From Tsukamurella sp. 1534 (GTDB lineage: Bacteria > Actinomycetota > Actinomycetes > Mycobacteriales > Mycobacteriaceae), in the NCBI RefSeq assembly GCF_000312385.1, contig NZ_HE997628.1:375963-439962 (forward strand): a stretch of 64,000 nucleotides of DNA. The letters run 5' to 3'. The notes beneath the pieces were generated by a model. It ran no database searches. It saw nothing but the letters and a program-made list of their open reading frames with translations, and had not been told where the DNA came from. Shown in pieces: positions 53,997-64,000 of the stretch (its first letter is position 1; each line of letters starts with the position of its first letter). A program made the translations under genes and the position numbers.

Positions 53997-54910
53997 CCGC
54001 ACCCAACGCCACCAAGGCCCCCGCGACGGAGACGAGGACCCGCCGGGCGCCCGCGCGCCGCGACGACCGCGACACCTCGCGCCCCCGGTCGGGCTCCGCC
54101 CAGCGCGCCCTCGAGCGCCGGCAGAAGCGCCTCGATCAGCAGAACGCGGTGCTCGCCGCGGGCGGCACCGTCGGCGAGACCCCCGCCCAGCGGGCCCTGC
54201 GCAAGCACCGCGAGGGCCCCGTCGCCGCCGGCCTGATGTCGCGGCTACCCACCGCGCCCCGCGCCCTCGCGCGCCGGGTGCCGTTCGTGCTGGCCATGCT
54301 GGCGCTGGTGTGCGCGGGCCTCGGCCTCACCCTGTGGCTGTCGACGGGCAGCGCCGAGAACTCCTACGACCTCTCCCGCCGCGAGGACGCGAACAAGACG
54401 CTGGCAGAGAAGAAGGCCGCGCTCGAACGCGACGTGAAGTCCGGCGAGAGCGCCCCGGGCCTCGCCCAGCGAGCCACCGAACTGGGCATGGTCCCCGCGG
54501 GCACGTTGCCCGTCCTCATCGCCGATCCCAAGGGGAAGGTCGCCGTGGTCGGCGAGCCCGCGCCCGCGACGGGGACGCCGAAGCCTCCGCTGAACGCGCC
54601 GGCCGCCGGCCAGAACGGCTCGACCACCACGGATGGATCCGGCACGCCGACCGGCGGCAATTCCGGGCAGTCGTCGGCGGGCGGGGAACAATTGGTCACC
54701 ATGAACCCCGGCAGCCAGAACGCCGCGAGCTCGTCGACGCCGTCGCCGTCCCCGGCCCCCCAGACGCCGACCCCCGCAGCGCCCACCCCGGCCGCCCCGA
54801 CGGCCGCGGCACCGGCGCCGCAGACCCCGGTCGCGCAGACCCCGGCCCCGCGCACCCCGGCCCCGCAGGCTCCGGCCCGGCAGGCGCCGGCCCAGGAGCG
54901 CCTGCGGTGA
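53993..54910 (+). CDS. ftsL: FtsL-like septum protein with Pro/Ala-rich tail
   Basis: 305 residues, ATGA overlap with rsmH. A basic cytoplasmic N-terminus (1-95), a single transmembrane helix (about 98-118), and a coiled-coil segment (about 125-165, [20 protein letters not shown]) with a following ELGMVPAG. This is the FtsL/Rv2164c layout. An extracellular low-complexity tail of about 140 residues, rich in Pro, Ala, Thr and Gln, is longer than in typical FtsL and resembles wall-spanning linkers. Partner of FtsI/FtsQ in the divisome. Confidence 0.9.
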   Translation: MTAPNATKAPATETRTRRAPARRDDRDTSRPRSGSAQRALERRQKRLDQQNAVLAAGGTVGETPAQRALRKHREGPVAAGLMSRLPTAPRALARRVPFVLAMLALVCAGLGLTLWLSTGSAENSYDLSRREDANKTLAEKKAALERDVKSGESAPGLAQRATELGMVPAGTLPVLIADPKGKVAVVGEPAPATGTPKPPLNAPAAGQNGSTTTDGSGTPTGGNSGQSSAGGEQLVTMNPGSQNAASSSTPSPSPAPQTPTPAAPTPAAPTAAAPAPQTPVAQTPAPRTPAPQAPARQAPAQERLR

Positions 54911-56862
54911 CCCGCGCCCAGCGTCCGCCCACGAAGAAGCGCCCCGCGAACCGTGCGGCGCCCCGGCCGCAGCCCGCTCGCGGGGCGGCGCCGCGGTCCG
55001 CCCGCGCGCGCGTCAAGGGCGGCCGGCAGCCCGAAGTGGGCACCACCTTCCTGCGCCGCAGCAGGTTCTCCGGCTGGGCCATCGTGGCCGTGTTCGCGGT
55101 GATCGCGATGTGGCTGGGCGTCGTCCAGTTCATCCAGGCGCCGGGCCTGTCCGAGAAGGCCGCCAGCCAGCGCCAGGTCAAGGAGGTCCTCCCGGCCGTC
55201 CGCGGTTCTATCAGCGACCGCGGCGGCCAGCCGATCGCCTTCACCATGGAGGCCAAGTCGCTGACCTTTCAGCCGGTCGCCGAGCGCAAGCGCATCCAGG
55301 AGAAGTACGACAAGGAGGTCGAGGCCAAGAAGCAGGACAGCAGCGCGGACGAGCCCGTCACGGTCGACGACCGCGTGCAGGCCATCGCGAAGAAGATCTC
55401 CTCCGTCCTCGGTGACAAGGTCTCCGAGGAGAAGCTGCTGGAGCAGCTGCGCGGCAACGACACGTTCGTCTACCTGGCCCGCGGCGTGGATCCGGCGAAG
55501 GCCACCGAGGTCACCGACGAGTTCGAAGAGGTCGGCACCGAGCGCGAGTCCGTGCGCAACTACCCGGGCGGCTCGCTCGCCGCGAACATCGTGGGCGCCA
55601 CCGGCTGGGACGGTAAGGGCCTGATCGGCCTCGAGTCCTCGCTCGACTCCATCCTCGCGGGCACGGACGGCTCGATGACCTACGACCGCGGCTCCGACGG
55701 TGCCGTGATCCCCGGCAGCACCCGCGAGGTGCACCCCGCGGTGGACGGCGGCAAGGTCACGCTGACCCTCGACAACGACGTCCAGTTCTTCGTCCAGCAG
55801 GCCGTGGAACAGGCGAAGCAGAAGTCGGGCGCGAAGAACGTGCAGGCCGTGGTCCTGGACTCCAAGACCGGGCAGGTCCTGGCGATGGGCAACGACGGGA
55901 CGTTCAACCCGCAGCTCGGTCTCGACAAGAACCCGAAGGACGCCCGCACCGGCAATCTCCCGGTGAGCACGCCTTTCGAACCCGGTTCGGTGAACAAGCT
56001 GATCACCGCGGTCGCCGCCATCGAGGGCAAGAAGACCCGGCCCGACGAGGTGCTGCAGGTCCCCGGTCAGATCCGGATGTCCGGCGTCACCGTCAACGAC
56101 GCGTGGCAGCACGGCGTCGAGCCGTACACGACCACCGGCGTCTTCGGTAAGTCGTCCAACGTGGGCACGCTGATGCTCGCGCAGCGCGTCGGCGAGGACG
56201 CCTTCGCCGATTACGTCAAGAAGTTCGGGCTGGGCGCCGCCACCGGCGTCGGGCTGCCCGGCGAGTCCGGCGGATCCGTCCCGGCGCTCAACCAGTGGTC
56301 GGGCGGCACCTTCGCGAACCTGCCCATCGGCCAGGGCATGTCGATGACCGTGCTGCAGATGGCGGGGATGTACCAGGCCGTCGCCAACGGCGGGGTCCGG
56401 ATGCCCCCGCGCATCATCAAGGGCGTCGACGGTGCCGCCAACCCGGCCCCGGAACCGGAGCCGGTGCGGGTGATGAGCCCCGAGACCGCACGCACCGTGC
56501 TCGACATGTTCCGCGCGGCGCTGCAGAACGACCCGACGGGCATCCAGCAGGGCACCGGCGCGAAGGGCGCGGTCGACGGCTGGCAGATCAGCGGCAAGAC
56601 GGGCACCGCCCAGCAGGTCGATCCCGTCACCCACGCCTACTCGAACTCGAAGTACAACATCACCTTCGCCGGCGTCGCCCCGACGGACGACCCGCGGTTC
56701 GTGGTGGGCCTGATGATGGACGCGCCGACCCGCAGCTCGGACGGCACCGGCGGCCAGTCCGCCGCGCCGCTGTTCCACGACATCTCGGCGTTCCTGCTGC
56801 AGAAATACGGGGTGCCGCTGTCGCCCCCGGCCCCGAAGCTGACGCTCCAGGCGGGGAAGTAG
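54907..56862 (+). CDS. pbpB: peptidoglycan transpeptidase PbpB (FtsI, PBP3)
   Basis: 651 residues from GTG 54907 (GTGA overlap). Basic N-terminus, one transmembrane helix (about 58-78), a PBP dimerisation domain (SISDRGGQPIAFTMEA), then the transpeptidase domain with SVNK (FEPGSVNKLI), SSN (GKSSNVG) and KTG (SGKTGTAQ). Class B septal transpeptidase. No PASTA repeats are present. Confidence 0.97.
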   Translation: MTRAQRPPTKKRPANRAAPRPQPARGAAPRSARARVKGGRQPEVGTTFLRRSRFSGWAIVAVFAVIAMWLGVVQFIQAPGLSEKAASQRQVKEVLPAVRGSISDRGGQPIAFTMEAKSLTFQPVAERKRIQEKYDKEVEAKKQDSSADEPVTVDDRVQAIAKKISSVLGDKVSEEKLLEQLRGNDTFVYLARGVDPAKATEVTDEFEEVGTERESVRNYPGGSLAANIVGATGWDGKGLIGLESSLDSILAGTDGSMTYDRGSDGAVIPGSTREVHPAVDGGKVTLTLDNDVQFFVQQAVEQAKQKSGAKNVQAVVLDSKTGQVLAMGNDGTFNPQLGLDKNPKDARTGNLPVSTPFEPGSVNKLITAVAAIEGKKTRPDEVLQVPGQIRMSGVTVNDAWQHGVEPYTTTGVFGKSSNVGTLMLAQRVGEDAFADYVKKFGLGAATGVGLPGESGGSVPALNQWSGGTFANLPIGQGMSMTVLQMAGMYQAVANGGVRMPPRIIKGVDGAANPAPEPEPVRVMSPETARTVLDMFRAALQNDPTGIQQGTGAKGAVDGWQISGKTGTAQQVDPVTHAYSNSKYNITFAGVAPTDDPRFVVGLMMDAPTRSSDGTGGQSAAPLFHDISAFLLQKYGVPLSPPAPKLTLQAGK

Positions 56863-56886
56863 TTAACCGACCGGTAGGATTCATCG

Positions 56887-58422
56887 GTGCCCGAATCGAC
56901 TCTCACGCGTCCCGCCCGTCCGAGCGGAGCCACGCTGTCCGAGATCTCCGCGCAGGTCCCGGCGGTCACGCCGGCCGGCGACGGGGGCGACACCCGCTGC
57001 ACCGGGGCCACCGTGCGCGCCCAGAACGCGCGGCCCGGGGACCTGTTCTGCGCGGTACCCGGTACGTCCACGCACGGCGCCCGGTTCGCCGGTGACGCCA
57101 TCGCCGACGGCGCCGTCGCGGTGCTCACCGACGCCGCGGGCGCCGCGGTTCTCGAGGAGGCGGGCCACGACGTGCCCGTGCTGCTGCACCCGGACCCGCG
57201 CTCGGTGCTCGGCCCCGTCGCCGCGGTGATCTACGGCGCACCGTCGACCGCGATGACGCTCGTCGGGATCACCGGGACCTCCGGCAAGACGACCACGTCG
57301 TACCTGGTCGAGGCCGCGCTCGCCGCCGAGGGCGCCACCACCGGCCTGATCGGCACGGTGGGCACCCGGATCGGCGGCATCGACGTGCCCACCACGCTCA
57401 CCACCCCCGAGGGCACGGCCCTGCAGGGGCTGTTCGCGTCGATGGTGGAGAACGGCGTCACCGCCGCGGTGATGGAGGTCAGCTCGCACGCGCTGGCCCA
57501 GAACCGCGTCGGCGGCACCCGGTTCGCGGTCGGTGCGTTCACCAACCTCAGCCAGGACCACCTGGACTACCACCCCACGATGGAGGACTACTTCGCCGCC
57601 AAGGCGATGCTGTTCGTGGGCCCCCAGGCCTGCGAGCAGGCCGTGATCTGCGTCGACGACGACTGGGGCAGGCGGATGGCGGACCTGCGCCGCGCCGCCG
57701 GGCTGCCGTTCGTCACCGTCGCCACCACGGGCCCCGCGGACTGGACCGCGGGCGAGGTGGCCGCCCACTCCGACGGCACCCAGCGGTTCACGCTGAGCGG
57801 CCCCGACGGGCAGAGCTTCTCGGCCGTGGTCGGCCTGCCCGGGGCCTACAACGTGGCGAACGCCGCGCTGGCCCTGGTGATCGCGCAGGAGGCCGGCGTG
57901 CCCCTCGCGGAGGCCGCCCGCGGCATCGCGAGCGTCGCCGTCCCCGGCCGCGTGCAGCGCATCGACCGCGGCCAGGACTTCCTCGCCGTGGTGGACTACG
58001 CGCACAAGCCGGCCGCACTGGACGCGGTGATCGCCACGCTGCGCGGGCAGACCGCCGGGCGGATCGCCGTCGTGGTGGGCGCCGGAGGCGACCGGGACCG
58101 CGGCAAACGGCCGCTCATGGGGGAGGCCGCCGCCCGCGCCGCGGAGCTGGTGATCGTCACCGATGACAATCCGCGCACCGAGGACCCCGCGCAGATCCGC
58201 GCGGCCGTGCTCGCCGGTGCCCGCGCCGTGCCCGGCGGCGGCGAGGTCCGCGAGATCGGCGACCGCCGCGCCGCCATCGTCGAGGCCGTGAACTGGGCCC
58301 GCACCGGCGACGTGGTGCTGGTGGCGGGCAAGGGCCACGAGGCCGGACAGGAGATCGACGGCGTCAAGCACCCGTTCGACGACCGGGAAGAGGTCGCCGC
58401 GGCGCTGGAGTCGCTGTCGTGA
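56887..58422 (+). CDS. murE: UDP-MurNAc-tripeptide synthetase MurE (meso-DAP adding)
   Basis: 511 residues from GTG 56887; TAGGAT at 56875-56880 would give a leaderless internal transcript. Mur ligase motifs: [16 protein letters not shown] (P-loop), [15 protein letters not shown] with the carbamylated Lys, and [11 protein letters not shown], where DNPR specifies meso-diaminopimelate. Adds the third residue of the stem peptide in the cytoplasm. Confidence 0.97.
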   Translation: MPESTLTRPARPSGATLSEISAQVPAVTPAGDGGDTRCTGATVRAQNARPGDLFCAVPGTSTHGARFAGDAIADGAVAVLTDAAGAAVLEEAGHDVPVLLHPDPRSVLGPVAAVIYGAPSTAMTLVGITGTSGKTTTSYLVEAALAAEGATTGLIGTVGTRIGGIDVPTTLTTPEGTALQGLFASMVENGVTAAVMEVSSHALAQNRVGGTRFAVGAFTNLSQDHLDYHPTMEDYFAAKAMLFVGPQACEQAVICVDDDWGRRMADLRRAAGLPFVTVATTGPADWTAGEVAAHSDGTQRFTLSGPDGQSFSAVVGLPGAYNVANAALALVIAQEAGVPLAEAARGIASVAVPGRVQRIDRGQDFLAVVDYAHKPAALDAVIATLRGQTAGRIAVVVGAGGDRDRGKRPLMGEAAARAAELVIVTDDNPRTEDPAQIRAAVLAGARAVPGGGEVREIGDRRAAIVEAVNWARTGDVVLVAGKGHEAGQEIDGVKHPFDDREEVAAALESLS

Positions 58423-59993
58423 TCGAACTGAGCCTGCGGCAGATCGCCGACATCGTCGGCGGCACCCTGCACGACGTGCCCGATCCGGACCGGAAGGTCA
58501 CGGGCACCGTCGAATTCGATTCCCGCGAGATCGGTCCCGGTGGGCTGTTCCTGGCCCTTCCCGGCGCCCGCGTCGACGGCCACGACTTCGCGGCGACGGC
58601 GATCGAGAAGGGCGCGGTGGCCGTCCTGGGCGCCCGCCCCGTGGGCGTGCCCGCGATCGTCGTGCCCGTGTCGGGGGAGACCGACAACCGGGTCATGGCC
58701 CTGGAGAGCGACGCCGACGGCGCCGGCGCGGCCGTCCTCGGCGCGCTCGGCGCCCTCGCGGCGCACTGCACGAAGGTGCTCGCCGAGGAGCACGGGCTCA
58801 CCGTGGTCGGCGTGACCGGGTCCGCCGGCAAGACGTCGACCAAGGACCTCATCGCCGCCGTCCTGCGGCCCCTGGGGGAGACCGTGGCGCCGCCCGGCTC
58901 CTTCAACAACGAGATCGGTCACCCGTGGACCGCGCTCCGCGCGACGCCGTCCACGCGCTTCCTCGTGCTCGAGATGTCCGCGCGCGGCGAGGGGCACATC
59001 GCCGCGCTCGCGAGGGTCGCGCCGCCGCGGATCGGCGTCGAGCTCAACGTGGGCACCGCCCACCTCGGTGAGTTCGGTTCCCGCGAGGCCATCGCCCGCG
59101 CGAAGGGCGAGCTGGTCGAGGCGCTGCCCGCCGGCTCCGGCGTGTCCGGCGAGGGCGGCGTGGCCGTGCTCAACGCCGACGACGCCGCCGTCGCCGCGAT
59201 GGCCCCGCGCACGCGGGCGCGCGTGGTGACCTACGGGACCTCCGCGGAGGCGGCGGTGCGGGCGGGCGACGTGGTCCTCGACGGCCGGGCGCGCGCGGCG
59301 TTCACGCTGCACGCGCCGTCGGGCGACGCGCCCGTGCGGCTGCTCGTGCACGGCGAGCACCAGGTGCACAACGCGCTCGCCGCCGCCGCCGTGGGCCTCG
59401 AGTGCGGGGCGACGGTCGCCGCGGTGGCCGAGGCCCTGTCCGGCGCGGGCGCCGCGTCGCCGCGCCGGATGGACGTGTTCACCACCGGCGAGGGCGTCAC
59501 GGTGGTCAACGACACCTACAACGCCAACCCCGACGCGATGCGGGCCGCGCTGCGCAGCCTGGTCCTCATGTCCGAGCACGACCCCGACGGTGCGCGGCTC
59601 CCCGGCCGGGGGCGGCGCCGCACCTTCGCCGTGCTCGGTGAGATGGGGGAGCTGGGCGAGGAGTCCATCACCGAACACGACCGGCTGGGCCGGTTCCTGG
59701 TGCGCCTGGACATCACGTCCACGATCTGCGTCGGCACCTCGCGCGCGGTGCACGCGCTGTGGCAGGGCGCCGTGATGGAGGGCTCCTGGGGCAGCGAGGC
59801 GATCCGCGTCGACACCCGGGAGGAGGCCGTCGCTCGGCTGCGCGAGGAGCTCCGGGAAGGCGACCTGGTTTTGGTCAAGGCGTCCAAGTCCGAGAAGATG
59901 TGGGAGGTCGCCGAGCACCTGGGCGGCGCCACGACGCCGTCGGACACCTCGACGGGCACCGATGAGAACACACAGGGGAGTCAGCAGAAGTGA
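58419..59993 (+). CDS. murF: UDP-MurNAc-pentapeptide synthetase MurF
   Basis: 524 residues from GTG 58419 (four-base overlap with murE). [19 protein letters not shown] (P-loop), [35 protein letters not shown] and [13 protein letters not shown]. Adds D-Ala-D-Ala. Its C-terminus has a Thr/Ser/Asn-rich tail (about 505-524) that overlaps mraY by four bases. Confidence 0.97.
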   Translation: MIELSLRQIADIVGGTLHDVPDPDRKVTGTVEFDSREIGPGGLFLALPGARVDGHDFAATAIEKGAVAVLGARPVGVPAIVVPVSGETDNRVMALESDADGAGAAVLGALGALAAHCTKVLAEEHGLTVVGVTGSAGKTSTKDLIAAVLRPLGETVAPPGSFNNEIGHPWTALRATPSTRFLVLEMSARGEGHIAALARVAPPRIGVELNVGTAHLGEFGSREAIARAKGELVEALPAGSGVSGEGGVAVLNADDAAVAAMAPRTRARVVTYGTSAEAAVRAGDVVLDGRARAAFTLHAPSGDAPVRLLVHGEHQVHNALAAAAVGLECGATVAAVAEALSGAGAASPRRMDVFTTGEGVTVVNDTYNANPDAMRAALRSLVLMSEHDPDGARLPGRGRRRTFAVLGEMGELGEESITEHDRLGRFLVRLDITSTICVGTSRAVHALWQGAVMEGSWGSEAIRVDTREEAVARLREELREGDLVLVKASKSEKMWEVAEHLGGATTPSDTSTGTDENTQGSQQK

Positions 59994-61069
59994 TCCAGAT
60001 CCTGTTCGCGGGCGGCATCTCCCTGGCCGTCGCGATCCTGCTCACGCCCGTCCTGATCAGGGTGTTCTCCCGCCAGGGCTTCGGCCAGGAGATCCGCGTC
60101 GAGGGCCCGCAGAGCCATCAGACCAAGCGCGGCACCCCGTCGATGGGCGGCGTCGCGATCGTGGTCGCCCTCTGGGCCGGCTACCTCGGCGCCCACCTGC
60201 TCGGCCTGCGGTCCGGCCCCGGCCCCAGCGCCTCGGGCCTGCTGGTCCTCGGCCTCGCCACCTCGCTGGCGTTCGTCGGCTTCCTCGACGATTTCATCAA
60301 GATCCGTAAGCAGCGCAACCTCGGCCTGAACAAGACCGCGAAGACGGTGGGGCAGACCATCGCCGCGTTGATCTTCGGCGTGCTCGCCCTGCAGTTCGTC
60401 AACGACCAGGGCCTAAGCCCCGCGAGCGATCACCTCAGCTACACCCGCGACATCAACGCCATCACCATGGGCGGCATCGTGTTCGTGCTGTTCAGCCTGT
60501 TCGTGGTGTCCGCCTGGTCGAACGCGGTGAACTTCACCGACGGCCTCGACGGGCTCGCCGCCGGTTCGATGGCCATGGTGCTCGGCAGCTACGTGCTGAT
60601 CACCTTCTGGCAGTTCCGCTACGCCTGCGAGACCAAGCCCGTGGCCGGGTGTTACGACGTGCGCGACCCCCTCGACCTGGCGCTCATCGCGGTCGCGGGC
60701 GGCGGCGCGTGCCTGGGCTTCCTGTGGTGGAACGCCGCGCCCGCGAAGATCTTCATGGGCGACACCGGCTCGCTGATGCTCGGCGGCCTGCTGGCCGGCC
60801 TGTCCATCACGACCCGTACCGAGCTGCTCGCGGTGGTGCTCGGCGCACTGTTCGTGGCCGAGATGATCTCGGTCGTCGTGCAGATCGCCGTCTTCCGCTC
60901 GACGGGCCGCCGCGTGTTCCGGATGGCGCCCTTCCACCACCACTTCGAGCTGTCGGGGTGGGCGGAGACCACGGTGATCATCCGGTTCTGGCTGCTCACG
61001 GCCATCGCCTGCGGCCTGGGCCTGGTCCTGTTCTACGCCGAGTTCCTCGGCTCCGGCGCGGTCGGCTGA
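59990..61069 (+). CDS. mraY: phospho-MurNAc-pentapeptide transferase MraY (MurX)
   Basis: 359 residues from GTG 59990 with ten membrane helices. Catalytic-site aspartates: [26 protein letters not shown] and [12 protein letters not shown]; the substrate-binding HHHFELSGW loop lies near the C-terminus. Makes lipid I on the inner face of the membrane. Overlaps murF by four bases and murD by one. Confidence 0.97.
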   Translation: MIQILFAGGISLAVAILLTPVLIRVFSRQGFGQEIRVEGPQSHQTKRGTPSMGGVAIVVALWAGYLGAHLLGLRSGPGPSASGLLVLGLATSLAFVGFLDDFIKIRKQRNLGLNKTAKTVGQTIAALIFGVLALQFVNDQGLSPASDHLSYTRDINAITMGGIVFVLFSLFVVSAWSNAVNFTDGLDGLAAGSMAMVLGSYVLITFWQFRYACETKPVAGCYDVRDPLDLALIAVAGGGACLGFLWWNAAPAKIFMGDTGSLMLGGLLAGLSITTRTELLAVVLGALFVAEMISVVVQIAVFRSTGRRVFRMAPFHHHFELSGWAETTVIIRFWLLTAIACGLGLVLFYAEFLGSGAVG

Positions 61070-62571
61070 TGGTCCGGCCCGGCACCGGCGACATCACGGT
61101 GCCCGGCGCCGGCGACTCCGTGCTGGTCGCCGGCGGCGGTGTGACCGGCCCCGCGGTGGCCCGCGCACTGCTCCGGCTGGGCGTCGCGGTCACCGTCGCC
61201 GACGGGAAGCCGGAGGCCCGCGCCAAGGTCGCCGACGAGGTGCCGGAGGCGACGGTCCGCGACCTGGACGGGTTCGACGCGGAGGCGCTCGCGGGCTTCG
61301 GCCTGGTGGTGGTCGCGCCGGGTTTCCGGCCCACCGCGCCGATCGTGACCGCGGCCCGGGCCGCGGGGGTCGAGGTCGTCGGCGATGTGGAGCTGGCGTG
61401 GCGGATCGACCGCGCGGGCGCGTTCGGCGCGCCGCGCGAGTGGCTCGTGGTGACCGGTACCAACGGCAAGACCACGACGACCCAGATGCTGGAGACGATC
61501 CTGCTGGGCGCCGGCCGGGCTGCGGTGGCGTGCGGCAACATCGGCCGCCCGGTGATCGACGCGATCGCCGACGGCACGGATCCGCGGGTGCTCGCGGTGG
61601 AGTTGTCGTCCTTCCAGTTGCACTGGGCGCCGTCGGTGCGCCCGCGCGCCGGCGTGGTGCTCAACGTGGCGGAGGACCACCTCGACTGGCACGGGTCGAT
61701 GGAGGCCTACACGGCCGATAAGGCGCGGGCGCTGTCCGGTGATCTCGCGGTGATCGGGCTCGACGATCCGGTGGCCTCGGGCCTGCGCGGTGAGGTCACC
61801 GTCGGGTTCACGACGGGGGTGCCCGCCGCCGGGCGGTACGGCGTGCGCGACGGTGTGCTGGTCGACGGTGCCGGCGCGGCGATCCTGCCCGCCGCCGACG
61901 TCTCGCCGCCCGGCCCCGCGGGCATCGCGGACGCGCTGGCGGCCACGGCGCTCGCGCAGGCCGTCGGGGTGACCGCCGCGGAGGCGGGTGCGGCGCTGGC
62001 CGGGTTCCGGGTGGGGGCGCACCGGGCCGAGACCGTCGGTGTGGTCGGCGGGGTCGCGTACATCGACGATTCCAAGGCGACGAATCCGCACGCGGCGCTC
62101 AACTCCATCGAGGCGCACGAGCGCGTGGTGTGGGTCGCGGGAGGTCAGCTCAAGGGCGCGGAGATCGATCCGCTGGTGGCGCGGGTGGCACCGCGGCTGG
62201 CGGGTGCGGTGCTGCTCGGCGTCGACGCGGAGAAGATCGCGGCGGCAATGGCGCGACACGCGCCGGATGTCCCCGTGGTTCGGGTGGTCACGGGCCACGA
62301 TAGTCCTGTGTCTCCTGTGACTAGTGATGCAAACCGTTCTGTAGGGACGTCTGGGACCAAAGAGGTCCTAGTGTCCGGCGATGCTGATGCGGCGATGGCG
62401 GCCGCCGTCGGCGAGGCCGCGCGGATCGCCGCGGACGGCGCAGCCGAGGCCGGCCCCGCGCCCGTCGTGCTGCTCGCTCCCGCGGCCGCATCACTCGACA
62501 TGTTCAGCTCCTACGGGCACCGCGGCGACGCCTTCGCCGCGGCCGCCCGCGGTCTGGGAGCGGCGTCGTGA
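61069..62571 (+). CDS. murD: UDP-MurNAc-L-alanine:D-glutamate ligase MurD
   Basis: 500 residues from ATG 61069 (TGATG with mraY). VLVAGGGVTGPAVARAL, TGTNGKTTTTQMLETI, ELSSFQLHWA, NVAEDHLDWHGSMEAY, YIDDSKATNP, and a C-terminal LLAPAAASLDMFSSYGHRG. A stretch at 62300-62376 (VTGHDSPVSPVTSDANRSVG and following) has clearly lower GC and rare codons compared with its flanks, although it preserves the frame. Adds D-Glu. Confidence 0.95.
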   Translation: MVRPGTGDITVPGAGDSVLVAGGGVTGPAVARALLRLGVAVTVADGKPEARAKVADEVPEATVRDLDGFDAEALAGFGLVVVAPGFRPTAPIVTAARAAGVEVVGDVELAWRIDRAGAFGAPREWLVVTGTNGKTTTTQMLETILLGAGRAAVACGNIGRPVIDAIADGTDPRVLAVELSSFQLHWAPSVRPRAGVVLNVAEDHLDWHGSMEAYTADKARALSGDLAVIGLDDPVASGLRGEVTVGFTTGVPAAGRYGVRDGVLVDGAGAAILPAADVSPPGPAGIADALAATALAQAVGVTAAEAGAALAGFRVGAHRAETVGVVGGVAYIDDSKATNPHAALNSIEAHERVVWVAGGQLKGAEIDPLVARVAPRLAGAVLLGVDAEKIAAAMARHAPDVPVVRVVTGHDSPVSPVTSDANRSVGTSGTKEVLVSGDADAAMAAAVGEAARIAADGAAEAGPAPVVLLAPAAASLDMFSSYGHRGDAFAAAARGLGAAS

Positions 62572-64000
62572 GCCGGGCGCGAGGCGCCGGGAAGACCACT
62601 GAGGAGCCCACGGACGATCTCGCGCCCGGAGGCGTGAACGCACCCGAGAGCACGGAGTTCGACGCGCAGCCCGAGGAGACGGCCGCGGCGGACGCCCGCC
62701 CCACCACGCGCGACGTGGCCCGCACGGGCGCCTCGGTGATCCGGGACGCGGCGATCGGCGTCGCGACCGCGATCCGCCGCCCGCTGGCCTCGTTCCACCT
62801 GGTGCTCGGAATCACCGCGCTGCTCAGCGTGATCGGCCTGATCATGGTCCTCTCGGCCTCCTCGGTCGAGGACATCAACACCTACGGCTCGCCCTACGCC
62901 AACTTCACCAAGCAGGCGATGTACGTCTCGATGGGCTTCGTGGCGTTCCTCGGGGCGCTCTACATGCGTCCCGCGTTCCTGCGCCGCGCGTCGCTCGTCG
63001 GCGTGCTCGTGGCGATCGGCCTGCTCGTCGCGGTGCTGATCCCGGGGGTCGGGTCCAAGGTCGGCGGCTCGCGCCGCTGGATCGACCTGGGCGGGTTCAA
63101 CATCCAGCCGTCGGAGATCGCGAAGGTCGCCCTCGTGGTGTGGGGCGCGCACCTGCTCGCCGATCGCAGCCGCTACAAGGACGCGGGCATCAAGGAGCTG
63201 CTGCTGCCGTTCGGCCCGGTGGTCATGCTCATGGCGGCACTGGTCGTGGCCGAGCCCAACCAGTCCACCGCGATGATCCTCGCCGCCACCGGCGCGATGC
63301 TGCTGTTCTACGCGGGCCTGTCCTCGAAACTGTTCGTCTCGCTCGGCATCGGCGGTATCGCGGCGGCCGTGTTCCTCGCGCTCGCCGAGGGCTACCGGTC
63401 CGCTCGCGTCGCGTCGTGGCTCGGCCGCACCAACGATGCGCTCGGCGCCAACTACCAGTCGGACCAGGCGCGGTACTCGCTCGCCGACGGCGGGCTGTTC
63501 GGCGTCGGCCTCGGCAACTCGACCGCGAAGTGGAACTACCTGCCGAACGCGCACAACGACTTCATCTTCGCGATCATCGGCGAGGAGCTGGGGTACCTCG
63601 GCGCCGGCCTGGTGATCGCCCTGTTCGCCATGTTCACCTGGGTGGGCCTGCGGATCGCGACCCGCGTCACCGACCCGTTCCTCTCGCTCATGGCGGCCAC
63701 CATCACCATGCTCATCGCGCTGCAGGCGATCATCAACATGGGCTACGTGGTGGGCCTGCTCCCGGTGACCGGCATCCAGTTGCCGCTGCTGTCCTACGGC
63801 GGTACCTCGGTCATCCTCGTGCTGTTCATGATGGGCCTGCTCGCCAATGCGGCGCGGCACGAGCCCGAGGCCATCGCCGCCCTCACCGCGGGCCGCGACG
63901 GTCGCGCCGCCCGCCTGCTGCGCCTGCCGAAGCCGCTGCCGTACGTGCCGCCGGCCCCGCCGACCCGGCCCCGCGGCCAGGCGCCCCGCGGCCCGCAGCC
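62568..64000 (+). CDS. ftsW: lipid II polymerase / division protein FtsW, 5' part
   Basis: Starts at GTG 62568 (GTGA overlap with murD) and is open to the right edge (477 codons seen). A disordered acidic N-terminus of about 60 residues precedes at least eight membrane helices of the SEDS fold. Visible signatures: GSRRWIDLGGFNIQPSEIAK, VVAEPNQSTA, NAHNDFIFAIIGEELG, and LPLLSYGGTSV. Septal glycan polymerase working with PbpB. The C-terminal Arg/Pro-rich tail is cut by the window. Confidence 0.96.
   Translation, partial: MSRARGAGKTTEEPTDDLAPGGVNAPESTEFDAQPEETAAADARPTTRDVARTGASVIRDAAIGVATAIRRPLASFHLVLGITALLSVIGLIMVLSASSVEDINTYGSPYANFTKQAMYVSMGFVAFLGALYMRPAFLRRASLVGVLVAIGLLVAVLIPGVGSKVGGSRRWIDLGGFNIQPSEIAKVALVVWGAHLLADRSRYKDAGIKELLLPFGPVVMLMAALVVAEPNQSTAMILAATGAMLLFYAGLSSKLFVSLGIGGIAAAVFLALAEGYRSARVASWLGRTNDALGANYQSDQARYSLADGGLFGVGLGNSTAKWNYLPNAHNDFIFAIIGEELGYLGAGLVIALFAMFTWVGLRIATRVTDPFLSLMAATITMLIALQAIINMGYVVGLLPVTGIQLPLLSYGGTSVILVLFMMGLLANAARHEPEAIAALTAGRDGRAARLLRLPKPLPYVPPAPPTRPRGQAPRGPQ

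Overview
The window is about 70% GC by eye, and genes sit on both strands with many GTG starts and four-base start/stop overlaps. It comes from a mycolic-acid actinomycete (order Mycobacteriales). The markers are PimB' and MptA of lipomannan synthesis, a meso-diaminopimelate-type MurE, an actinobacterial bcc-aa3 respiratory chain (ctaC, ctaF, ctaE-qcrCAB), RNase AS, and a gene order that follows the Mycobacterium tuberculosis Rv2201-to-Rv2154 interval almost throughout, read from the other end. Tsukamurella or a close relative would fit, but the genus is inference.

Layout. At 1-4048 (minus) is the 5' part of a hybrid polyketide/nonribosomal peptide synthetase, directly downstream of asnB/ltsA (4088-6052). 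At 6250-13419 is the terminal respiratory chain: ctaC-ctaF on the plus strand and ctaE-qcrC-qcrA-qcrB on the minus strand, with a small accessory pair (a GyrI-like protein and an internally deleted nitroreductase) in between. From 13581 to 18653 lie a hypothetical gene, trpD, a YbaK-type deacylase, a CitE-like lyase, a stand-alone Lrp ligand-binding protein and a DEDDh/GIY-YIG nuclease. From 18800 to 26060 come a small cysteine-rich protein under a DNA-damage-type promoter, a c-di-AMP (ydaO) riboswitch with two NlpC/P60 wall hydrolases, an acyl-CoA dehydrogenase, pimB' and fadD15. At 26194-29649 is a tight five-gene operon (two SRPBCC proteins, an ArsA-like ATPase, a Rv2183c-like protein and a ROK kinase). 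It is followed by a PlsC acyltransferase, RNase AS, aroG, an acyl-CoA synthetase and a 13E12-type HNH protein.

The second half carries a YdcF-like lipoprotein, a PASTA kinase (pknL) divergent from its presumed substrate (Rv2175c-like), and mptA. Next come an IdeR-boxed siderophore ABC operon, idsA2-like and metF genes back to back, a hydrolase, and lppM-FAD oxidoreductase-GNAT on the minus strand, divergent from a HEPN gene through a promoter with a LexA-type box. The last part is a DUF3040 gene and the division and cell-wall (dcw) operon mraZ-rsmH-ftsL-pbpB-murE-murF-mraY-murD-ftsW; ftsW runs off the right edge.

Much of the window serves the cell envelope: peptidoglycan precursors, septal transpeptidase, wall hydrolases, PG amidation, PIM/LM mannosylation, prenyl diphosphates and PASTA kinase signalling. 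This sits beside the bcc-aa3 oxidase. Regulation visible in the DNA includes a c-di-AMP riboswitch, two PafBC/RecA-independent promoters, one LexA-like operator, one IdeR/DtxR-like box, MraZ repeat clusters, and many -10 hexamers placed so that transcription would begin at the start codon (leaderless mRNAs). No tRNA, rRNA, CRISPR array or complete insertion sequence was recognised.
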